Shown piece after piece: positions 1 through 7,455 of a DNA stretch of 19,687 bases (the first letter of the stretch is position 1; each line of letters starts with the position of its first letter). The notes under the pieces are model-generated. The model did no database searches and was not told the origin of the DNA. It was given only the letters and a program-made list of their open reading frames with translations. The DNA lies in NCBI GenBank assembly GCA_018610125.1, contig JAHEOI010000110.1, positions 1-19,687 of the forward strand. The letters run 5' to 3'. Both the position numbers and the translations under genes were made by a program. Origin of the DNA: Verrucomicrobiota bacterium (GTDB lineage: Bacteria; Verrucomicrobiota; Verrucomicrobiia; Limisphaerales; JAHEOI01).

Positions 1-48
1 CAGACGCTCACCGGCAAGCCGTTCCCCGGGGACCTGCGATTCGACTGA
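1..48 (+). CDS. 3' end of an upstream gene (partial)
   Basis: Frame 1 is open from the first base and ends at TGA 46-48, giving 15 residues ending in PFPGDLRFD. Codon use looks coding, but the fragment is too short to name a family. The real gene lies mostly outside the window. That this is a true gene end is inferred only from the open frame and the following change to non-coding, repeat-rich DNA. Confidence 0.35.
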   Translation, partial: QTLTGKPFPGDLRFD

Positions 49-134
49 TTCGTGTCCCGTAAAGAAAAAGGTGTTAGGTGTCCTTGTCGCGTAGCCGCCG
101 GGTTTCGGTTCATTTCGCCAAGGGATTCGGTCTG

Positions 135-176
135 AGCTGAAAGTGGACGACTTTGCTCGTCGTCCGCTTTCCAGTT
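135..176. repeat. Imperfect hairpin, about 17-bp stem
   Basis: The arm at 135-151 (AGCTGAAAGTGGACGAC) pairs with 159-176 around a 7-nt loop (TTTGCTC), with one G-T pair and one bulged base. No run of T follows either side, so a simple intrinsic terminator is not supported. It may be a dispersed palindromic repeat or a structured transcript end. Confidence 0.55.
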
Positions 177-280
177 TCCATGTGGAAGGGAGCGCGTGTG
201 CTGACGCAGTCCCAAAGCCCGCGGCCTTTCCATCCGGCATCCGGATCGTCGATCCGGCTCTTTTGGGAGGCCAACCTAAT

Positions 281-375
281 GGGAGGGCGAGTGTCCGCGC
301 GAGCCCACTTCTTCAGAAAAAAGGCGCGTCGGAAACAGAATGACAATTTGGGCTCACGGGGACGTTCGCCCTCCC
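281..375. repeat. Inverted repeat, 26-bp arms
   Basis: The left arm 281-306 and right arm 350-375 are reverse complements at 22 of 26 positions (GGGAGGGCGA...GAGCCC versus GGGCTC...TCGCCCTCCC), separated by 43 nt. A third related piece (CGCCCTCCCAGGGACATTC) follows at about 381-399. This looks like a dispersed palindromic repeat (REP-like) rather than a gene or terminator. Confidence 0.55.
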
Positions 376-917
376 AGAGGCGCCCTCCCAGGGACATTCG
401 CCCATTGCTCGCGATCTCCCGATCTCCGACTTCTGCTCCCGGCTCCTCGCTCTACGCCCTTGGCCCGTTGCTCTACTCTCACTCTCACCTCCCTAAGCGC
501 GGAGCGCCCTCTCCTGCCCTATCTGTGCAATCTGTGTCATCTCTCCGTGGGGTTGGTTGGTTAGGAGTTCTCATAAAGGGATGCTCGTTTTGTCTCTTGC
601 CTTTATTCGCAGCGGCCCCGGCAGATCTTGCAGCAAAAATCGATTTTTAATACGCTTGGTTTGGGCGGAAAAGGCCCGATTAGTCCTGGGATCCTGGAAA
701 TCAGTTAGAAGCAATGGCGATCTTTCAAAGATCCGGCGTCATGTGGTAGCGCGATTCGTGGATCGGCCCGGCTGAAGCGTCAACGGTATTGCCGCAGAAT
801 CCTCTCCTGCGATGAAGGCAGATAAACGCCTTGTCCAACTCTCGAACCGGTTTTTCCCGCGTCTGGATGAGCAGGATAAGCCATTTGCTTTGCAACATTA
901 GCGCTTACAGAAACTGC

Positions 918-1982
918 ATGGCAGGCATTATCGAAGCATTCTACGGCCCCATCTGGTCCGATAACGACCGGGAGGCAGTTATCGACACACTGGCACCTCG
1001 TGGGTTTTCCTTTTACCACTACGCCCCGAAAACGGATCCACAGGTCCGTAAAGACTGGCGACACAACTGGCCGGATGATCGCGCCGAGAGGCTCACCCGG
1101 CTTGGCGAGCATTGCCACGACCAGGGCATGGCCTTCGGCCTGGGCCTGAACCCGCTGGGCCTGCAACGAACATTCTCGGACTCGCACCGCCGGGACCTTC
1201 TCAAGCGTCTGCGGCAAATCAACGCGATCGGACCCGACCACCTGCTCATTCTTTTTGACGACGAACGGGGCGATGTCGCCGACCTGGCCGACCACCAGTC
1301 CCGGATACTGGACTTCGTGGGCGAACACGCCAATGCGGGGCGGCTCTACTGCTGTCCCACGTATTTCAGTGACGACCCGATGCTGGACGATCTCTTCGGG
1401 GCCCGCCCGGAGAATTATCTGAGTGGCCTGGGAGGCCGGCTCGACCCGTCCATCCGTATCTACTGGACCGGTCCCCAGGTCTGCTCACACACCATTTCTT
1501 CCGAACACCTGACCGGCGTAAGCGAGCGGCTGGGGCGCAAGCCGGCATTTTGGGACAACTACCCGGTCAATGACAGCCCGGCTATGATCCGGCAGCTGCA
1601 TCTGCGTCCCTTCATCAACTACCCCGTGGACCTGGACGAACTGGTCACCGACCACGCTGCCAATCCCGCGCTTCAGGCCCATCTTAGCTTGATTCCCCTC
1701 CTGGCGCTGAGTTCTTTCTACCGGGTGGGCCCGCACCGGGATCGGAAGAGCACATTCCGTGAAGCCGCGGAAAGCGTGGTGGGACGGGAAATAGCCGCCA
1801 GCCTGGAGGCCGACCTGCCATTACTCCAGGACCGGGGCCGGGACCGATTGAGCGAAGAGGAACGGCGGAATTTACGGAACCGTTACGGACAATTCGGACA
1901 TCCCGCCGCCCGGGAAATCCTGCGATGGCTGGATGGCGGGTACGAGGGGGCCGGTCCGCTTGCGCCCGGTTTCGATCAATAA
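918..1982 (+). CDS. GH84-type beta-N-acetylglucosaminidase domain protein
   Basis: A 354-aa protein made up essentially of the NAGidase (GH84) catalytic domain; the family removes N-acetylglucosamine from glycoconjugates by substrate-assisted catalysis. Visible hallmarks are the N-terminal strand motif IIEAFYGPIWS (residues 3-13), the catalytic aspartate pair in LFDDERGD (D114/D115), and WDNYPVND near residues 212-219. The start is placed at ATG 918 because the family domain begins almost at once after it. The frame stays open upstream to TTG 831, but that 29-residue extension resembles nothing. No signal peptide is seen from ATG 918, so a cytoplasmic location is predicted. There is no strong Shine-Dalgarno sequence. 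It stands alone on the plus strand, with no transport or sugar genes beside it. The family call is solid; the substrate is unknown. Confidence 0.88.
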   Translation: MAGIIEAFYGPIWSDNDREAVIDTLAPRGFSFYHYAPKTDPQVRKDWRHNWPDDRAERLTRLGEHCHDQGMAFGLGLNPLGLQRTFSDSHRRDLLKRLRQINAIGPDHLLILFDDERGDVADLADHQSRILDFVGEHANAGRLYCCPTYFSDDPMLDDLFGARPENYLSGLGGRLDPSIRIYWTGPQVCSHTISSEHLTGVSERLGRKPAFWDNYPVNDSPAMIRQLHLRPFINYPVDLDELVTDHAANPALQAHLSLIPLLALSSFYRVGPHRDRKSTFREAAESVVGREIAASLEADLPLLQDRGRDRLSEEERRNLRNRYGQFGHPAAREILRWLDGGYEGAGPLAPGFDQ

Positions 1983-1997
1983 CAAGCACGGAACCCG

Positions 1998-2096
1998 ATG
2001 CGGGAGAGCCTCATCGGCATGGTTGAGGGCATGAGCGATGCCGGACGGAAGGAGTGGATTGCAAGGATGAGGGATCTGGGGCGAAAGGGCAAGTAG
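1998..2096 (+). CDS. Possible 32-aa small ORF or gene remnant
   Basis: ATG 1998 to TAG 2094-2096, 15 bp after the GH84 stop on the same strand. The product is basic and helical in look (ends RMRDLGRKGK). The purine-rich stretch before it is weak as a ribosome-binding site. It could be the tail of a lost gene. I recognise no family, and it may be chance. Confidence 0.2.
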   Translation: MRESLIGMVEGMSDAGRKEWIARMRDLGRKGK

Positions 2097-2216
2097 CGCC
2101 GCCCAGAGGTAAGCGCCAATCGGCACCGGCGCATTTACCGGTTCTTCCCTCGAGGCCCCGTTGAATGCGCTCGACCGCTGACACCTTCATGCGGCTGCGC
2201 TTCAATGAGTCCTTGA

Positions 2217-2652
2217 TATTCAGGAGGTTATGGCTGTCAGCGGTGTCAGCGCGATATTAAACGCGGCCAAGGACGCGAGCCCCCCAGCCATCGCCACAAT
2301 ACGCGGCGGCGTTATCAAGTCGCCTATGCCTCGGCGCACCTGGCAGCCATCCGCTATCTTCTGCTTTTCGAGGCCATGCTCGGCAACGGTAACCTCACCT
2401 TCGGTGAGATCCGTGATCGACAAAGCGGCCAACTGCAAGTGCCGACCTACGCCACATTGCTTTGGGAATTATTTCGCGCCATCATCGAAGGCGCCCTCGA
2501 ACCCCTCAAGCAGGAGCCTGGGGGCAGAAATCGTCCAGCGAGTCACCGAAGCCATCAATGAAAGCGTCGAAAACTTCCTGGTCCAAGCCTTACACATCAA
2601 ACCAGATCAAATAAACTTTGACCTCAAAGCAGAACAGATGGGCTACATCTGA
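2217..2652 (+). pseudogene. Frameshifted gene end, possible transposase C-terminus
   Basis: Two frames together give one coherent protein. From 2217 the first frame reads an Arg/His-rich stretch, then YASAHLAAIRYLLLFEAMLG and a conserved-looking TFGEIRDRQSG to about residue 100. After the G-run at about 2519-2523 the coherent reading moves to the next frame and ends ...FDLKAEQMGYI at TGA 2650-2652. Removing one G from the run would restore a single frame, so this is either a mutation or a homopolymer sequencing error. No start is visible upstream (in-frame stop at 2214-2216), so the 5' part is missing or shifted. The stop lies 10 bp before a 21-bp repeat that also bounds the element at 4323-4847, which is why I suggest a transposase end. 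I see no DDE triad and cannot name an IS family. Confidence 0.5.
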
Positions 2653-2662
2653 AACGCATGCG

Positions 2663-2683
2663 AAATTAGCGCCAAAATGTGAG
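2663..2683 (+). repeat. 21-bp repeat, copy 1 (possible element end)
   Basis: Exact copy (core GCGCCAAAATGTGAG) of the terminal repeats at 4323-4343 (reverse) and 4827-4847 (forward). It lies 10 bp downstream of the frameshifted gene at 2217-2652, as expected for the right terminal inverted repeat of an insertion element. No matching left end was found upstream in the window, so the element would be truncated on that side. Confidence 0.6.
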
Positions 2684-2703
2684 CATTAGGGTTAAATCAA
2701 TGC

Positions 2704-2748
2704 GCGAGCGCATCTTTAGTTACACTAACTGCATACTGGCACGCTCGC
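2704..2748. repeat. Nested hairpin between convergent genes
   Basis: The outer stem GCGAGCG (2704-2710) pairs with CGCTCGC (2742-2748); nested inside is AGTTA-CAC-TAACT (2718-2730). It sits between the decayed plus-strand gene and the 3' end of the minus-strand gene at 2810. A transcript-end structure is possible, but there is no T-tract in the right place for an intrinsic terminator. Confidence 0.3.
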
Positions 2749-2809
2749 CATTGGATTCGACCCCCACAGCGTTCTCACTCAGCTCTGAGCCGCCAACGTT
2801 ATAGCCCCT

Positions 2810-4045
2810 TCAATTTTTATGGCTTTCCCGAATCTCCGTAGCGACTTCTTCTCCATCATACATAAAGCTCACAGGTCTCAATTCCTTGTCGAGCTTAATG
2901 TTTATCTTTCCGCGAGGTAAGAAAGTTGTTAGCGTCATCTCAACCATTCGCTCCTTAACTTCAATACGCACGGTTCGACTGATCTCAGTTTGCTCAGGCA
3001 CTATCCGACCTGAGCCGAAGACTTCGTCAAGCTCTACCCGAATATCAGGAGTGGGTTCGAACCCTTGCTGTGACACCCCTAAAACCTTGAGAGTATCGGC
3101 CACGAATTTCACAACATCGGCGCCTTCGGGTACCTTGTGAGACGTTGCATACAAACACAATCGCTGATTCCTGACCTCGACACCGACAACACGACCGCCT
3201 ACCATCGCAAATTCAACGTTCCCCGGGCCTACCCAAATACTATCATTAGACGGTGCAAATACCATCGATAAATCACTCCCTTTGCTTTTATATACCACCT
3301 CAACATTCCCGTTTTCGGATGGAATCTTCAACCAGTTAGCGGAGCTCCATCCATTCAAAAGGTTTCGTCCGTCTGGATGTATGAAACCACGGCTCAACAC
3401 CGGCCATGAACGGTTATCCACATTGAGAGCCAACGTATTAAATTCGTTGTCAAATGTTGCCCGAAGTGTTTTCTCGGTCTCCTGGGCATAAAACGTACAG
3501 TGTATTTTGCTATTACTGATCTTTATATCAGTGATATCAATTCCGGAAGAACGCGGTCTCACATCAAATTTGTCTCGTAAGTTCCCACGTCCATACAGCA
3601 TCGGTAGCGACAGTAGCACATCCTTATCCCGACCAACTGGTCTAAACCGCTCCTTGAAGCGTTGTACCGCTTGCATAAGAACTTCGTCGTTGAGATCATC
3701 CACCCGATGGTGGCTCCTGCGAATACGCAATTTATTCCCATCTGGTGACAAACCAACGATTCTTCCGTTAACGACACAGTAACGTTCGTACTGGTGTCCG
3801 AACCACAAAGCATCCGACTCCGGATCGTAAACGAGATCAACCGGCCACAGATAGGGTTCCGGCCGTTTATCGTAAACGACCGTCGCAATCGCTTGTTGAC
3901 GAGCGAGAGATGCAGTGCCATCGGTTGCAGGGACTGAAACGTACTCCGTATCTGTCCAGCTTGAAAAACTAATCTCGGGAGACGCGCCGCTAGCGCTGGC
4001 CGTAACTGTGACAAGGCACAATAAAATAATGGCAAACTGTTTCAT
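2810..4045 (-). CDS. Secreted protein of 411 aa with two related halves
   Basis: The N-terminus (MKQFAIILLCLVTVTASASG) is a signal peptide with predicted cleavage near residues 18-21, so the protein is exported. I do not recognise a named family. The body is an internal duplication: residues about 56-133 match about 249-322, each with a D-x-(A/S)-(L/I)-W-x-G segment, then V-x-GR(I/V)VG, a Leu-rich strand, SH-x-V and a helix. Later segments also pair (about residues 161-216 with 334-393). The start is ATG 4045, with no strong ribosome-binding site. It lies 39 bp downstream of the disrupted gene ending at 4085 on the same strand and was probably its operon partner. GC content is lower than in the surrounding genes. 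It appears intact. Function unknown; a cell-surface beta-rich protein is a reasonable guess. Confidence 0.75.
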   Translation of the reverse strand: MKQFAIILLCLVTVTASASGASPEISFSSWTDTEYVSVPATDGTASLARQQAIATVVYDKRPEPYLWPVDLVYDPESDALWFGHQYERYCVVNGRIVGLSPDGNKLRIRRSHHRVDDLNDEVLMQAVQRFKERFRPVGRDKDVLLSLPMLYGRGNLRDKFDVRPRSSGIDITDIKISNSKIHCTFYAQETEKTLRATFDNEFNTLALNVDNRSWPVLSRGFIHPDGRNLLNGWSSANWLKIPSENGNVEVVYKSKGSDLSMVFAPSNDSIWVGPGNVEFAMVGGRVVGVEVRNQRLCLYATSHKVPEGADVVKFVADTLKVLGVSQQGFEPTPDIRVELDEVFGSGRIVPEQTEISRTVRIEVKERMVEMTLTTFLPRGKINIKLDKELRPVSFMYDGEEVATEIRESHKN

Positions 4046-4322
4046 ATGGTTATAATATGTTGATCGTCGTTTGTAACAGGTGAACTAGTTGAGAGAGAAG
4101 TGATTAAAATGCACGGCATAGCCTTGAGTAGGGCGAACGTCTATGTACGTCCAGGTCGATGAGTAGGGATATACGTTCGAGAAAAAGCCCCAAAGTGCGT
4201 TGCCTTCGAAATCATTTTCATTGTCAAACCGCACGCCGTATGAAGGGTCAAAATATTCATCGGCGCTAAACGAAGGATATTTAACGATATAATGGAGTTC
4301 GAAGACCTTTTCAGAGGGAGAG

Positions 4323-4343
4323 CTCACATTTTGGCGCTAATTT
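4323..4343 (-). repeat. 21-bp repeat, copy 2 (left terminal inverted repeat)
   Basis: Starts CTCACATTTTGGCGC; exact reverse complement of the copies at 2663-2683 and 4827-4847. Sequence identity stops sharply at both ends of the 21 bp. Confidence 0.75.
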
Positions 4344-4826
4344 ACCCGGGGTTTGCCCTGCGAAAAAGCCCAGATGCACTGGCACATGGGCCATTGGGCT
4401 CAGGCGTTCTCCGAAAGGGTCGAGGTACAGCTCATCGCATCGACTTTGGTCCCGAGTGTTTTGGTTCTTCGCAAGCAACTCTGCGTCCATGGCGTCCATC
4501 GGTACCGGCATCGAGTTGAGTCTCCCCTGCTTGTTCGAGCAATTCATGATTATTACCCAAATTAAGCGCCCCCCCTAAGGTGTCAAGGGATTGTTTCGAA
4601 ATTTTTTCGTTGGCTCTTCAAGCACCGGCGACCCGCCCTGGCTGATCGGTCAGAGTCAAGCTTGGAGAGGAGGATCGAGAGCTGTCGACAGGACCCAGGA
4701 GGAATGGCCTTCCAGGCTCGCGAAGTCAATGGGGCCAGTCGTGAATCGACTTATTCGGAGCCAATCTTTGGCGCCGACCCTGATCGGAGGCGAAAACGGC
4801 CTCGCCAGACCTCCGAGAATCCGCCC

Positions 4827-4847
4827 AAATTAGCGCCAAAATGTGAG
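4827..4847 (+). repeat. 21-bp repeat, copy 3 (right terminal inverted repeat)
   Basis: Same 21 bp as copy 1 (core GCGCCAAAATGTGAG). Read on the minus strand, host coding sequence ends at the Gly codon 4850-4848 and runs into this repeat, adding LTFWR and a stop. Confidence 0.75.
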
Positions 4848-5647
4848 GCCGTTGTGGTTTGCCAAGAGGCGGCCGGTAGTAGTGATTTGGTTGTTTTGGA
4901 ACCCGACACCGGGTTTGTAATAATAAAGGGGTTCGTTACTCCAGGTGTGGGTGTCAGCAGGCCCAGAAAATTGTGACCACCAATCCAGGAAGACTTCGTC
5001 TGGGGTAGTGGCCCCTTCATTGGTGCAGGCGTGGTGCAGCACAGTTCGGTAGAGATTGGATGTAATAGGGGTGTCGAGGATAAGAAATTCGAGGTTGTTA
5101 CTGCTAGAGCCGGCATCGTACCAAGTGGTGGTACCCTTCTTCCGGTACACCCATGAGGTGCTTACGTTGTTTGGGGTTTGTACGGAATTGGAAGGAGTTG
5201 TATAGAGGTGAAGGAGGCAGCATCCCCGTTGCCCTCTCCGGCAATACCGAATGTCTCGATGGCAAAAGTATAGGTGGCGCCATCAATTGTAGCTATCCCT
5301 TGTGCTTCGTATTGGTCATATAAATTATCTGGATCAAGATCGAAGGCAGCTAGGACCGTAAGATATGTATCGGCCTTGACGATGTAGGGAACAGTGCGAG
5401 CAGGAGTCCACTCAGGAGGGGGGTAGGTTGAGCCCTCGGAATCGTACAAGACACGCCATCCGTTTTGAAAGGTGAGTTGGTCCAATGTTAGCGCCCCACT
5501 GAGACAGGGTTGAGGTGAGACAAGGAGGATAATTAAGGGGCTGAGAAGGTATAAAAAACGAGAGTACATTAGCATAATGGGAGGGGTAAGGTGTTTATGA
5601 TTTTAGGAGTGACGTCTGTTTTGTACCAGGAATTTACATAAGGTGCG

Positions 5648-6067
5648 TCAAGATGACAAGGCAAAACGGTTATCTGTCGGGGACGTGGGGTGGGTATGGT
5701 GATGTTGGGTTGTGATGAAGACGGTCGGTGTGACTCCGTATGCGTCTTTAAATTGCCTGGAAAAATGGGATAGCTGCTTAAAGCCAAGTTCGAAACACAC
5801 CCACTTAGGATTCCGAGTCTCAGAGAGAAGCCAGCCAGCGGCGATAATGCGTTCACGCTGGAGGTAGTGTTGAAGGGTGAGTCTATGTAATACACGGCAA
5901 AGACGACGAAGATGTCGCGACGAGACGCCGAAGAGAGCCGCGAAAGTAGGGCCATGAAAGTTTGCTTGACGGGCTAATCGTGCCCATGTGAGCCGGGAAT
6001 GCAAGGCGGTACTGCGGTATATGTTGTGGGGGGTTGCGCATAAGGTGGAGGATTCAGAAGAAGCCAT
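5648..6067 (-). CDS. Small AraC-type HTH transcriptional regulator
   Basis: A 139-aa protein consisting of the C-terminal AraC/XylS DNA-binding domain only. The first HTH is around residues 33-57 (LARQANFHGPTFAALFGVSS), and the second around 85-108, with the family signature FELGFKQLSHFSRQFKDAYG at 92-111, followed by VTPTVF. No ligand or dimerisation domain is visible. The start is placed at ATG 6067; the frame is open further upstream, but that part is antisense to the PAPS-reductase-like fragment and is not AraC-like. Plus-strand homology to that fragment begins at 6068, right beside the start codon, so the gene's original upstream region and possibly its first codons were replaced by a rearrangement. 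It is followed 72 bp later by the disrupted secreted-protein gene, a plausible former target. Whether it is still expressed is uncertain. Confidence 0.72.
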   Translation of the reverse strand: MASSESSTLCATPHNIYRSTALHSRLTWARLARQANFHGPTFAALFGVSSRHLRRLCRVLHRLTLQHYLQRERIIAAGWLLSETRNPKWVCFELGFKQLSHFSRQFKDAYGVTPTVFITTQHHHTHPTSPTDNRFALSS

Positions 6068-6703
6068 GGGTGCGATAAGCCGGAGACTTACGAACACGTG
6101 GCCATGTTCTCGGACTGGTTGCACTGGCATGGCTTCCCGGCGATTACCATGGTCAAACGACCAAAGAGCAAGCCGTCGTCGACTGGAGCAGGATATAAGA
6201 CCCTGGAAGGGAATTGCCTCCAAAATCGGACGCTGCCTTCGCTGGCGTTCGGTCGAAAGAGTTGCTCCCACAAGTGGATGGTCCAGGCCCAGGAGCAGTT
6301 TATCGCCAGGTGGGGGCCTGCACGACGAGCTTGGGCCCATGGTCAGCGGGTTACCCGATGCATCGGATTCGACTGCTCGCCGGTCGATTCCAAGCGGACC
6401 TACGGCTTCCGGAAGCACGACGGCAGGCGATACCGGACGATTTTTCCGCTGATCAAATGGGGGTGGGATCGGAAGGAGTGCGTGTGCCAGATCGTCGAAG
6501 CTGGCCTCCCCGTTCCGGTGAAGTCGGCCTGCTTCTTCTGTCCTGCCTCGAAGCCCTGGGAGGTGCTTTGGCTCGCCTGGAAGCATCCGGACCTGTTCGT
6601 GCGAGCCATCGAAATCGAGGACAGGGCTCAGCCGAACCTGCAGAAGGTTGAGGGGCTCTGGCGCTCTACAACGAAAACTCGACCCGGAAGCTGGAGGCGG
6701 TGA
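6068..6703 (+). pseudogene. PAPS-reductase-like (N-type ATP pyrophosphatase) protein, 5'-truncated
   Basis: The frame resembles phage-type PAPS reductase/DndC-like proteins: GCDKPETYE at 6068, then about residue 44 a TLEGNCLQNRTLPSLAFG block followed by KSCSHKW, then IKWGWDRKECV, KSACFFCPASKPWEVL and a C-terminal helix. The ATP-binding P-loop (SGGKDS-type) that should lie before the KPETY motif is absent, because sequence immediately upstream of 6068 belongs to the divergent AraC-type gene. The protein therefore cannot bind ATP normally and is most likely dead. A GTG at 6098 allows a truncated product of 201 aa. It is GC-rich compared with the flanking secreted-protein genes and was probably brought in by a phage or other mobile DNA. 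The family match is inferred from motifs; the exact substrate is unknown. Confidence 0.68.
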
Positions 6704-6712
6704 GGTGAGCAG

Positions 6713-6835
6713 ATGGGGCTGATCAGGGAGGATCGGAGCAAAGTCGAGGTCATCAAGGCGCCGGAGGAGATCCAGACCTTGCTCTCAGATCACGCTCCAG
6801 TTGGTGTTGCCGAGCTTTCCGTCCACAATCGGTGA
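6713..6835 (+). CDS. Possible 40-aa ORF, truncated phage-type gene start
   Basis: ATG 6713 follows a purine-rich ribosome-binding site (GAGGTGAG, about 6702-6709) immediately after the PAPS-reductase-like stop, suggesting translational coupling. The first 24 residues look protein-like (MGLIREDRSKVEVIKAPEE and on). After about 6783 an opposite-strand reading looks better, so this is probably the 5' stump of a gene cut by a second junction. No family recognised. Confidence 0.3.
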   Translation: MGLIREDRSKVEVIKAPEEIQTLLSDHAPVGVAELSVHNR

Positions 6836-6931
6836 CTTCACCCCGAAAAGGCGAAACAGGACAGCTCCCTCATCAATCGAATCTTCCAGGCAAAAACCGT
6901 AGAACTTGAAACATAAGTCCTTGAGTTCCAA
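6785..6931 (-). pseudogene. Possible gene fragment of about 48 codons
   Basis: On the minus strand the frame from TTG 6931 to TGA 6785-6787 reads a well-composed peptide (start LELKDLCFKFYGFCLEDSID, end GKLGNTNWSVI). An in-frame stop at 6941-6943 closes it upstream. It has no ribosome-binding site and no recognised family. It may be the C-terminal relic of a gene whose upstream part was lost. Low confidence because it is short. Confidence 0.25.
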
Positions 6932-6937
6932 ATATTT

Positions 6938-7455
6938 ACCCTAGTGCACGTTCTTTGCGAACATGTCTACCCTTGGCACTCGGCACTTCCATACGTACTT
7001 ACTTACGACTGAATCCCCGTCAAGCTCCGGCAGACGAGAACCTGTCTACGCCCATAAAAACCGCAAATTCACAAAGATCCCTCACACAGGGAAGAAAACC
7101 CTCGTCAACCCCCGTTTTTGGGCTGGAACTTTCGCTCCAATCTCAGGCTATTGTCGCGTTTAAGGCAAAGTTGGGTCATCATCGTGCTTACTCCTCTTGG
7201 TTTCCGATCCGGTCCCTTATCCGTACACGGTTCAAACAGAATCGGGCTTTTGGGCCGAGTAAAATCCGGATTTTGGACAAAATCATGGGGAAAGGACGCC
7301 AATGGGCTATTCCTTCTCTTCTTTTGTTTCGCCTCGTTCGCGGGCAGTCATCTCTCCTTGCCGTAACAGAGAAAGAAGAACAGCCCGCCAAATGCGTCAA
7401 ATACGCGAAAAGGAATACAAAAAAGAATCGGGGGAGTCCGGCATCCTTCGCCGCT
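6938..7455. other. Gene-free region downstream of the response regulator
   Basis: About 520 bp without a supported gene. The long plus-strand open frame across it (6955-7608) has no protein-like pattern and overlaps the response regulator antisense. It holds a perfect 14-bp palindrome, AAAATCCGGATTTT at 7261-7274, and, for minus-strand transcripts, a T-rich stretch at about 7418-7424 some 25 nt beyond a GCCGCTT-G-AAGCGGC dyad (7450-7464) that overlaps the response-regulator stop. That arrangement is too spread out to call a clear terminator. Confidence 0.4.

Larger units (their letters stand above)
49..917. other. Repeat-rich intergenic region
   Basis: About 870 bp with no convincing gene on either strand; the open frames here have skewed composition and overlap inverted repeats. 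It contains two long imperfect hairpins (listed separately), a CT-rich stretch near 440-500, and the low-complexity phrase CTGTGCAATCTGTGTCATCT at about 524-543. From memory this style of sequence is common between genes in Verrucomicrobiota; I cannot verify copy number here. The promoter of the GH84 gene should lie in the right-hand part, but I see no convincing -35/-10 pair. Confidence 0.5.
4323..4847. mobile_element. 525-bp element with perfect 21-bp terminal inverted repeats
   Basis: Bounded by 4323-4343 and 4827-4847, which are exact reverse complements over 21 bp. It interrupts the coding sequence at 4085-5575. No transposase is recognisable inside. A minus-strand frame of 78 codons (4547-4311) has an ATG preceded by TTGACA (4580-4585 on the minus strand) and reads out through the left repeat; the rest has no convincing gene. 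I see no target-site duplication, and the host gene is out of frame across it, so insertion was probably accompanied by deletion, or the element is a rearranged relic. A non-autonomous, MITE-like derivative mobilised by a transposase recognising the 21-bp ends is the simplest reading. Confidence 0.6.
4085..5575 (-). pseudogene. Secreted transglutaminase-like protein, frameshifted and interrupted
   Basis: Three pieces form one gene. Piece 1 (5575 to about 5186) has a signal peptide (hydrophobic residues 5-26) and a beta-rich domain. Near 5183-5186 one base is missing: shifting frame continues the protein through piece 2 (about 5185-4848), which contains STSWVYRKKG and ends TTTGRLLANHNG. Piece 3 (4322-4085) contains FELHYIVKYP, EYFDPSYG and a C-terminal beta segment. 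Between pieces 2 and 3 lies the 525-bp element at 4323-4847. In transglutaminase-like/papain-fold proteins an N-G-x-C motif carries the catalytic Cys, followed by H-x-(I/V)-x-K and a Y-D-P-S-Y-G-type Asp. Here the His and Asp regions are visible, but the Cys region is exactly where the element sits, and the flanking frames do not match, so gene DNA was probably lost as well. The family assignment is inference from these motifs; the two lesions are seen directly. It lies downstream of the AraC-type gene. Confidence 0.65.

Noticed and set aside
110..397. 95-codon minus-strand open frame (contains EGERPREP)
   Set aside because: It runs through both hairpin repeats; such open frames are by-products of GC-rich palindromic repeats and have no domain or ribosome-binding site.
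780..1328. 182-codon minus-strand frame
   Set aside because: Antisense to the GH84 gene, whose catalytic motifs are clear on the plus strand.
2704..2800. Integron attC-like site
   Set aside because: The nested hairpin and a GTTATAGC-like string suggested it, but the paired R'/R'' core sites with correct spacing are absent and there is no integrase.
4311..4547. 78-codon minus-strand frame inside the 525-bp element as a gene
   Set aside because: It has an ATG and a TTGACA upstream but reads out through the terminal repeat, lacks a recognised domain, and the -10 spacing is poor; kept only as a note in the element entry.
6098..6586. Minus-strand extension of the AraC frame upstream of 6067
   Set aside because: It gives a 312-aa protein, but the extra 173 residues are antisense to the PAPS-reductase-like fragment and are Pro/Arg-rich without domain pattern.
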